Shown here: in pieces, positions 28,916-34,729 of the stretch
How positions within the stretch are numbered: position 1 is the first letter of the stretch
Layout: the number at the start of each line of letters is the position of its first letter
DNA from: Virgisporangium aurantiacum
Lineage (GTDB): Bacteria > Actinomycetota > Actinomycetes > Mycobacteriales > Micromonosporaceae
Reading direction: 5' to 3'
DNA: 34,729 bases
Assembly: GCF_016863635.1 (NCBI RefSeq)
Contig: NZ_BOPG01000092.1
Location: forward strand, 1 to 34,729
Translations under genes and position numbers: made by a program
Notes under the pieces: model-generated
What the model was told of the DNA's origin: nothing
The model's database searches: none
What the model saw: the letters and a program-made list of their open reading frames with translations, nothing else

Positions 28916-31492
28916 ATGGAGCCGACGAAAACGGATGCGTTCACCGCGTTGCCGGATCCGGCGCGCTCGGCTTGTCTCGACGACCTCGTCGAGCGGCTGC
29001 GGCGGTTGAAGAGATGGGCGGGTGACCCGTCCTACGAGACGATCAAGGACCGCGTGAACACCGACTGGACCGCGGCGGGCCGCCCGGCCAGCGAACTGAC
29101 TCGACGGTCGACCCTCGCGAACTGCTTCCGACCCGGCCGCCGACGCATGAACACCGACCTCGTCCTGGCGGTGGTCACGGCACTGCACCCGGACCCGGAG
29201 TACGTGTCCCGTTGGCGGGAGGCGCTGCGCGCCGTCACCGGGGAGATGGACGCGGTGGCCCAGGTCCGCGTGTACGACAGCCTGCCGCCGGATATCTCCG
29301 GGTTCACCGGCCGCACCGCGGAGCTCGATCGTCTCCGGCTGGCCGCAGACCAGGGTGACGCGGTGGTGATCTCCGCCATCGAGGGCATGGCTGGTGTCGG
29401 CAAGACCCAGCTGGCCGTCCACGCCGGGCATCGGCTCCACCGTGAGAAGCCCTTCGAGCAGGTGCTGTTCGTCAACCTCCGCGGATTCCATCCCGACCCG
29501 GCGCAGCCACCGGCCGATCCGGCGGCCGTCCTCGACGGGTTCCTGCGCCTGCTCGGCGTATCCTCGCACCGGATACCGGCCGGCCTGGCCGCCCGGACGG
29601 CCGCCTACCGCGACCGGCTCGCCGGCGTCCGCGCTCTCGTCGTGCTCGACAACGCCGTCGACGCCAACCAGGTCCGCCCGCTCCTGCCGGCCACGCCGGG
29701 CTGCCTCACGCTGGTCACGAGCCGGCACAGCCTCAGCGACCTGAACGCGGTGACCCGGCTGGCCGTCGACGTCTTCACCCCCGATGAAGCCGTGCGTTTC
29801 CTGGCCGAATCGCTGCCGGACATGCCCGGCGGCAGCGACCCGCGGGCGCGGGAGCGCATCGCCCGGCGCAGCGGCTACCTGCCGCTGGCCCTGAGCCTGA
29901 TCATCGGACGCATCCGCGGCACATCGGGCTGGACCTTGACCGACCACGCCGACCGGCTCGACCACCGTCACCAGGAACGGCGCCTGGATTCCGGCCTCGA
30001 ACTCGCCCTCGACGTGTCGTACCGGCACCTACCCGCCGGCCCGCAACGGCTGCTGCGCCTTGCGGCGCTCCACCCGGGCCAGGACGTCGACGCCTACGCC
30101 GCGGCCGCGCTGGCCGACACCGACCTTGCCGTGGCGAAGCAATGGCTGAACCTCCTGCGCGCCGACCACCTGCTCCAACCGGCCGCCCCGGGCCGGTACA
30201 CCTTCCACGACCTCGTCCGTGCCTACGCCACCACGCGGGCCTACGACGAAGAACGCCGGTCGGAGCGACATGCGGCTCTGACCCGCCTGTTCGACCACTA
30301 CCTGTCGGCTGCGGCGGCGGCCATGAACGCGCTGTTTCCCGCTGAGGTGAACCACCGACCGCAGGTCGCGCCGGCCACTACGCCCGCTCCCGACCTGACC
30401 GACCCCGACACCGCGCTTGCCTGGCTGGACACCGAACAGCCCACCCTGGTCAACGTCGCCGCCCACACCGCGACGCACGGCTGGTACGACCACACGACCC
30501 GGTTGGCGCACACCCTCTCCCGTCATCTGGCGAGCGTCTCCCACACCGACGCGGTGGCCGTGCACGACCACGCCCTGCACGCCGCCCGGAGCGGCAACGA
30601 CCTCGCCGGGCAGGCCCGGGCACTGATCAGCATCGGCTCCTGCGAGCTGAGGCTGGGCCGCCCCGGGCCGGCTGAGGAACGCTGCCAGGAGGGCCTGCGC
30701 CTGCACAGGGAGATCGGCGACGAGGCCGGCCAGGCACACGCGCTGGTCACCCTCAGCAGCATCGCGCGGTGGACCTCGCGCAGCGAGTCGGCCGTCGACC
30801 ACCTGCTGGAGGCACTGAGGTTGTACCGGCAGGCAGACGACCGCATCGGTGAAGGCAACACGCTCAGCGCTCTTGGCATCGCCCTGGAGGAGGCCGGCCG
30901 ACCGTCGGAAGGCATCGATTACACCCGTCAGGCACTGACCCTGAGCCGGCAGACCGGCAACCGCAGTGGCGAGGCCATGGCCCTGCACGTGCTCGGCGAC
31001 GCCGAGGTGCGGGTAGGCGGCCGGTACGGGAAGGCGGGCGACCTCCTGCGTGCGGCCCTGACCCTGTACCAGCAGCTCGGCAACCGCCGTTGTGAAGCCG
31101 GCGTACTCGAAAGCCTCGGCAGGTTACACATCGCGCTCGGTCTGCCGGACGAGGCCACGAGCCGCTTCCGGCAGGCGCTGATCCTGTTCCGCGAACTCGG
31201 CAACCGCAGCGGCGAGACCGAAGTGCTCATCGGCCTGGGCGAAGCGGCCGAGGCCGCCGAACGGACAGCCTCGGCCGTCGACCTCTACGCCGCCGCGCAC
31301 AGCATCGCGGCCGACATCGGCGAGCACCATTTCCGGGCCCGGGCGGACGCCGGACTCGGCCGGGCCCACCACGCTCTCGGCGACCTGACCATGGCCCGCG
31401 CGCACTACGAGCGTGCCGTGGCCCTCTACGCCGAACTCGACCGGCCGGAAGCCGGCGAGCTCCGCAAGCGGCTCCAGGAACTGGCACCCTAG
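28916..31492 (+). CDS. STAND regulator: HTH-like N-terminus, NB-ARC ATPase and TPR repeats
   Basis: 858 residues. Residues 20-110 look like an N-terminal helical, XRE-like domain. NB-ARC follows: Walker A EGMAGVGKTQLAVHAG (Lys about 163), Walker B ALVVLDNAVD, the sensor TPGCLTLVTSR and the GxP motif SGYLPLALSL. A winged-helix segment (RRLDSGLELALDVSYRHLPA) leads to FHDLVRAYA and then six or more TPR units (RALISIGSCELRLGRPGPAE, AMALHVLGDAEVRVGG and others). This is the AfsR-like STAND architecture common in actinomycetes, without a SARP domain. A TATAAC box at 28898-28903 and AAGGGGGTG precede the ATG. Target and ligand are unknown. Confidence 0.88.
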   Translation: MEPTKTDAFTALPDPARSACLDDLVERLRRLKRWAGDPSYETIKDRVNTDWTAAGRPASELTRRSTLANCFRPGRRRMNTDLVLAVVTALHPDPEYVSRWREALRAVTGEMDAVAQVRVYDSLPPDISGFTGRTAELDRLRLAADQGDAVVISAIEGMAGVGKTQLAVHAGHRLHREKPFEQVLFVNLRGFHPDPAQPPADPAAVLDGFLRLLGVSSHRIPAGLAARTAAYRDRLAGVRALVVLDNAVDANQVRPLLPATPGCLTLVTSRHSLSDLNAVTRLAVDVFTPDEAVRFLAESLPDMPGGSDPRARERIARRSGYLPLALSLIIGRIRGTSGWTLTDHADRLDHRHQERRLDSGLELALDVSYRHLPAGPQRLLRLAALHPGQDVDAYAAAALADTDLAVAKQWLNLLRADHLLQPAAPGRYTFHDLVRAYATTRAYDEERRSERHAALTRLFDHYLSAAAAAMNALFPAEVNHRPQVAPATTPAPDLTDPDTALAWLDTEQPTLVNVAAHTATHGWYDHTTRLAHTLSRHLASVSHTDAVAVHDHALHAARSGNDLAGQARALISIGSCELRLGRPGPAEERCQEGLRLHREIGDEAGQAHALVTLSSIARWTSRSESAVDHLLEALRLYRQADDRIGEGNTLSALGIALEEAGRPSEGIDYTRQALTLSRQTGNRSGEAMALHVLGDAEVRVGGRYGKAGDLLRAALTLYQQLGNRRCEAGVLESLGRLHIALGLPDEATSRFRQALILFRELGNRSGETEVLIGLGEAAEAAERTASAVDLYAAAHSIAADIGEHHFRARADAGLGRAHHALGDLTMARAHYERAVALYAELDRPEAGELRKRLQELAP

Positions 31493-31536
31493 GCCGCAAG
31501 CAACGACAGCCCCTTCGTTACGGCGGGTCCCTCCCG

Positions 31537-31815
31537 TTAGAGCCGACGCCGGTGCACAGCTACTGTGCTCGGCGGAATCTGGAACACCGGTTGCTGTCTG
31601 CCGCGGAGTGCCTCGACCAGCAGTCCTCGGTTGGTCTCGATCGCCACCGGCACCTGCTTACGTCCGTGGGTATGGCTCTTCAACAGACCGGCCAGCACCG
31701 CCAACAGCTCACGCAGCCCGGTGGGTGTCGCCTCGATCCGGGCGCGGGCCACCACCACCCCGAGCCGGTCCACCACCGCCACGTCGTTGAGGCCCTCGGA
31801 CCAGTCGACCCCGCA
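31537..31815 (-). pseudogene. IS110 family transposase remnant
   Basis: The minus frame reads GVDWSEGLNDVAVVDRLG, then an LLAVLAGLLKSH segment and VPVAIETNRGLLVEALRGRQ, and ends PSTVAVHRRRL. This is the N-terminal part of the DEDD domain of IS110 transposases (first Asp in GVDW, Glu in AIET). About 95 residues remain of about 400; the rest of the element and its ends are missing. The preceding bases 31816-31897 show nothing. Confidence 0.75.
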
Positions 31816-31897
31816 CCGGGACGATGTTCCCGTTTGGCGCTGGGAGGTCGAGCAGGAAGCGGTGGTCGAGAAGTGGTTGGCCTGGCCAGTGATCCGG

Positions 31898-32713
31898 TCA
31901 GAGGCGGTAGTCGCTGATTGGAACGCTCAGTGCGTAGGTGCTGGTGAAGATGCGGCGGTATTCGGTGAGTTCGGCGGGGCGTTCGCCGTAACGGGCTCCG
32001 GTGAGGGTGGGGGCGTAGACGATGTCGGGGTCGTCGGGGTCGGTGAAGTCCAGGATGGTGAAGCCGCCGGCGGATATCGCCGGGTGGGCGCCGGCTTTCC
32101 AGGGCAGGTATCGGATGTCGATGTGGACGCGGTCGGCGAATGCGCAGAGGAGCTGGATCTGTTGGCGCACAACGTCCGGGTCGCCGACGGGTCGGGTCAG
32201 CGCGTTCTCGTTGAGGATCGCGGCCAGCCGCATGGGCGGGGTGCGCTCGATGAGTACGGCTTGGCGTTCCTGCTGGTGTTTGAGGTGGTCGCGGACGGCT
32301 GCCTGGCTGGCGTCGGGATTAACGCCCAGGCAGAGCGCTTGGGCGTAGTCGGGGGTTTGCAGCAGTTCGGGTACCTGTCCGAGTTCGTAGATGTAGAGAT
32401 GATCGGCGGTTGGTTCGAGGCTGGCGTATAGCCTGTCGCGGGTGGTCGACGCCGGGTCGAAGTCTTCCCACCAGCCTGGTTGCGTGCAGGTCTGGGCCCA
32501 TCGAGTGAGCTGGTCGGTTGTCGCGGGGGTGGCGCCGTAGAGCTGGCAGAGGTCCCGGACGTCGTCGGGTTGGATCGGTTGCTGTCCGGTTTCGATGCGC
32601 CGTAGCTTGGCCCGGAATACCAGCCCTGATTGTGCGACGTCATGATCGGTCTTGCGGGCAGCTTCCCGGAGCTGTCGCAGCCGTCGTCCCAGTTGTCGCT
32701 GCAGGACGGTCAC
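31898..32713 (-). CDS. XRE family regulator with DUF5753
   Basis: 271 residues from a GTG at 32713 that overlaps the upstream stop (GTGA). Residues 5-70 form the HTH (LGRRLRQLREAARKTDHDVA, SGLVFRAKLRRIETGQQPI, DVRDLCQLYG). DUF5753 covers the remainder: LYASLEPTADHLYIYELGQV, PELLQTPDYAQAL, QAVLIERTPPMRLAAILNE, IDIRYLPWKAG and GFTILDF. Such proteins are abundant in actinomycetes and usually pair with DUF397 proteins. Here the partner genes are the three small ones upstream instead. Confidence 0.9.
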   Translation of the reverse strand: MTVLQRQLGRRLRQLREAARKTDHDVAQSGLVFRAKLRRIETGQQPIQPDDVRDLCQLYGATPATTDQLTRWAQTCTQPGWWEDFDPASTTRDRLYASLEPTADHLYIYELGQVPELLQTPDYAQALCLGVNPDASQAAVRDHLKHQQERQAVLIERTPPMRLAAILNENALTRPVGDPDVVRQQIQLLCAFADRVHIDIRYLPWKAGAHPAISAGGFTILDFTDPDDPDIVYAPTLTGARYGERPAELTEYRRIFTSTYALSVPISDYRL

Positions 32714-33426
32714 ATGTCGCCATCGCTGTTCGCGGGGTTGGCCTTCGGCGGGCGCAGGTCGCGGTCGGGTTGCGTGGCGCGGCGGCGGTCTGCGCGGCGT
32801 CGACGGACGGTGGTGACGGTGATGCTCTTGGAGGTGGTGCGGTCTCGTCGGGTGCGGGCGCTGCGGTGGTCGTGGCCCCAGATTCTGGATGGTGTCTCGT
32901 GTTCGTGCCACAGCTGCAGGCAGAGTTGTCGGGCGGTGCACAGGGTGGTGACGAAGCCGTGCCGTGCCTTGCCGAGCGATTCTGCCGCGAGGGTGTAGTC
33001 GTCGTAGTCGGCGAGGGCGCGGATGACCTGCAGGTGCGGGTAGCGCAAGGTTGAGATGATCTGCCGGACCGCGATGGCGTCAATTATGCGGTCTTCGTAT
33101 GACTCGGTGGCTGTGGCGATCGCCTGCCAGTACGTCCAGTACCGGGTGATCGGCACCCCACCGGGCGCGCCGGTTCGGGCCACCAGGCCGCGGTGGTGCA
33201 GTTCCTTGACCGCGTAGGTGTGGATGGCTCGCTGGCCGGCCTTGACCAGGGCCCAGAAGTCGGGTCGGTCGTCGGCGGCGTAGAGGAGTTCGAGGATGGC
33301 GAACTGGGAGATGTCGACGCGTTGCCGGAACGCGATCTGCCGCCACGGCGAGGTGTGCGCCGCCTTCGCGGCGGTAGTGTCCAGTTCGGTGAGGGTGAAG
33401 CCGTGCGGCAACTGATCGTCGGTCAC
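32710..33426 (-). CDS. Hypothetical protein with winged-helix-like N-terminus and basic tail
   Basis: 238 residues from a GTG directly after the stop of the 71-residue gene. Residues 35-90 (RVDISQFAILELLYAADDRP ... YAVKELHHRGLVARTGAPGG) read like a winged helix. Residues 100-175 are helical and end in SLGKARHGFVTTLCTARQL. The last 50 residues are Arg/Thr-rich and probably disordered or nucleic-acid binding. No family is recognised. The coupled XRE gene suggests a shared regulatory or mobile-element role. Confidence 0.75.
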   Translation of the reverse strand: MTDDQLPHGFTLTELDTTAAKAAHTSPWRQIAFRQRVDISQFAILELLYAADDRPDFWALVKAGQRAIHTYAVKELHHRGLVARTGAPGGVPITRYWTYWQAIATATESYEDRIIDAIAVRQIISTLRYPHLQVIRALADYDDYTLAAESLGKARHGFVTTLCTARQLCLQLWHEHETPSRIWGHDHRSARTRRDRTTSKSITVTTVRRRRADRRRATQPDRDLRPPKANPANSDGDM

Positions 33427-33642
33427 TCAGGCGTCCCAATCGGTTCGTGGTGGTCGTCTGGTCAGGCCGGGGGTTCGCCGGGGCAGCAGGCCGTAGCGGG
33501 CGAACATGCCTTCGGCGCGAGCGCGTTCGTAGCAGTGCCGGTTGGTCGCGCACATCGCGCAGCCCGTGAGATGGCGATAGATGAGCTCCTGCGCCCGGTC
33601 GAGGTGCTCGGCCAACTCGTCGCTGATGTACACGCCACTCAT
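33427..33642 (-). CDS. Small Cys-containing hypothetical protein
   Basis: 71 residues from the ATG at 33642. MSGVYISDELAEHLDRAQEL and a segment HLTGCAMCATNRHCYERARA give a CxxC plus a further Cys, with His residues, a possible zinc or Fe-S site. The C-terminus is Arg/Pro rich. The ATG overlaps the stop of the preceding gene (ATGA). The family is not recognised. Confidence 0.75.
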   Translation of the reverse strand: MSGVYISDELAEHLDRAQELIYRHLTGCAMCATNRHCYERARAEGMFARYGLLPRRTPGLTRRPPRTDWDA

Positions 33643-33863
33643 GGCGGTGGCCTCAGCGCAGCCGTGCGAACCAGAGCCGTGCGCTCGCCGATCTCCTCGC
33701 CGTCCCCGGCGATCTCGACGCCGGTCACCTGGACCCAGTCGCTGCCATCGGGTAGGTGGCCGGGCGGCAGCTCGGTGATCCGCAATGTCAGGTCGCCATA
33801 GCCGAGGTAGCGTTCAGGTTCCTTGAACGTGATGACGTCGCCCACTTTGATCGAAAGGATCAT
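33639..33863 (-). CDS. Small beta-rich hypothetical protein
   Basis: 74 residues from MILSIKVGDVITFKEPERYL, with GGAGGTC before the ATG at 33863. The sequence alternates beta strands (DLTLRITELPPG, DWVQVTGVEIAGDG, RTALVRTAAL) and looks like a small barrel. It is the first gene of a four-gene minus operon whose members overlap or abut. No named family. Confidence 0.75.
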   Translation of the reverse strand: MILSIKVGDVITFKEPERYLGYGDLTLRITELPPGHLPDGSDWVQVTGVEIAGDGEEIGERTALVRTAALRPPP

Positions 33864-34099
33864 GGCGACCTCCGCAATCGCTCGGTCGGTTACTGGCGTC
33901 GGAGGTTGCAGGGGAACAACCTGGGCGGCAGGCCGGGAATGGCGCGGTGCCTGTCCTTCTCGCACTGGCCCATGTGAGGCGGCAGCCGTCTTGGTCGTCC
34001 TGAACGTCGCCACCAACGCCTACGCGCGAGCTGGCATGGCACGTCGTCGCCGTCCTCCTGACAGTGCCAGGATGGTGGTGGAAGGCGCTCGCTGACCGA

Positions 34100-34459
34100 C
34101 TACCTTCCGGCACTCAGTCGGTAGGGCTCCTCGGCCGGCGGTTGTCCAGCGAGTCTCGCTTCATCGGGCCGGCCACAGCAGGTGTTCAACGGCGCGGGCG
34201 CGAACCTCAAGAGGACGAAGTCCTGGGTTCCGTCGCCTCCGAGGGCGTCCACGCCGGTAATGCCGTAGCGGAGCAGGCCGAAATCGATGTCGTCCTGTTC
34301 CGAGTCCCTGGCGATGAGCGAGTCGGGGAAGATGTCGACATCCCAGTCGCCACCGCCGTTACGTTCGACGCGGTCGAGTAGCTCGCGAAGCTGTGCGACC
34401 TTCAGCAGTGGCCGCACCCGCTTCGTGGCACAGGACGGGGCTTGTCTGGCGTCGGACAC
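34100..34459 (-). CDS. Hypothetical protein
   Basis: 119 residues from a GTG at 34459 with GAAAGGGA upstream. VSDARQAPSCATKRVRPLLK is followed by VAQLRELLDRVERNGGGDWD, which resembles a helix leading to an acidic beta region (DIFPDSLIARDSEQDDIDFG, TQDFVLLRFAP). The last 30 residues, with a CC pair, may be loosely constrained. No family is recognised. Spacers 33864-34099 and 34460-34729 show no gene that I can support. Confidence 0.55.
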   Translation of the reverse strand: MSDARQAPSCATKRVRPLLKVAQLRELLDRVERNGGGDWDVDIFPDSLIARDSEQDDIDFGLLRYGITGVDALGGDGTQDFVLLRFAPAPLNTCCGRPDEARLAGQPPAEEPYRLSAGR

Positions 34460-34729
34460 GGGATTCCCTTTCGTGAGTGCGTTGTTGATCGCATCCGTTC
34501 GTACCTGGGCGCTCGGGCCGGCACGGGCAACGAAACCAGGTCCGCGTCGTGCAGGCGAGCCGCCGCATCTGCGGTTGCGCTCAAGGTGGTGCCGGACGAG
34601 GGTCCGTTTCGCCAGCCCGCGTGACGGTTGATCCATCGGGCAGCGTCAGTCCGCAACTGGCGAGGCCGGCGACAGGGCCGGCGACCGCGAGGGGTGCCGG
34701 TGGTGCGCAAAAGCGCGGTGGGTCAGGCC

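Noticed and set aside
31537..31815. A complete IS110 element
   Set aside because: Only the first quarter of the transposase remains, and neither the C-terminal domain nor element ends can be seen.
34460..34729. A minus-strand open frame of about 100 codons at the window end
   Set aside because: It overlaps the credible gene at 34100-34459 in another frame, and its composition is Arg-rich noise.
1..34729. tRNA or rRNA genes
   Set aside because: No cloverleaf-like sequence with a TTCGA arm and matched acceptor stem, and no rRNA-like segment, was found by eye.

Overview
The window is about 35 kb of very high-GC DNA with dense, often overlapping genes, many GTG starts, DUF397 and XRE/DUF5753 proteins, a DUF6153/DUF305 pair, RNHCP and STAND proteins. 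This is typical of a filamentous actinomycete. A Micromonosporaceae-like chromosome is my best guess, but that is inference. I see no rRNA, tRNA, CRISPR array or complete insertion sequence.

Positions 1-7661 form an arsenic island. The first operon (66-2209) encodes an ArsR-arsenate reductase fusion, a second mycothiol-type arsenate reductase and an aquaporin, plus a 17-codon ORF. A second ArsR with a downstream acetyltransferase (2312-3170, minus) diverges from a flavoprotein and an MFS transporter (3247-5947). A third transcription unit (6024-7661) encodes a 48-residue CxxC protein, a 76-residue protein with four Cys-Cys-Gly motifs, and a cytoplasmic-looking M28 peptidase. Nearly identical operator/promoter elements precede the second and third units, which ties the CCG protein to ArsR control. 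The flavoprotein ends in the same CCG motif. No ArsB, ACR3 or ArsA is present.

Positions 7662-13243 carry smaller regulatory modules: a DUF397 remnant; two CsoR-type copper operators before a GNAT, DUF6153 and DUF305 group; an autoregulated MarR with a lipoprotein; a divergent MerR/methyltransferase pair; and a DUF808 membrane protein.

Positions 13294-19963 hold a PadR/membrane-protein pair divergent from a DrrAB-like ABC exporter; a minus-strand operon (thioredoxin-like, ClpX-type zinc finger, DUF1905/YdeI) divergent from a Clp-N-domain protein; a chimeric pseudogene joining an arsC fragment to an FG-GAP/VCBS fragment; and a secreted M23 peptidase.

Positions 20007-28915 hold a papain-like protein, an RNHCP zinc protein preceded by an out-of-frame small ORF, a membrane-anchored Hsp70-WD40 fusion divergent from a stand-alone receiver, a NarL-type two-component pair, and an MFS exporter preceded by two tandem seven-residue leader peptides.

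Positions 28916-34729 hold an HTH-NB-ARC-TPR (STAND) regulator, an IS110 transposase remnant, a four-gene cassette ending in an XRE-DUF5753 regulator, and a small hypothetical gene. The last 270 bases show no supportable gene.
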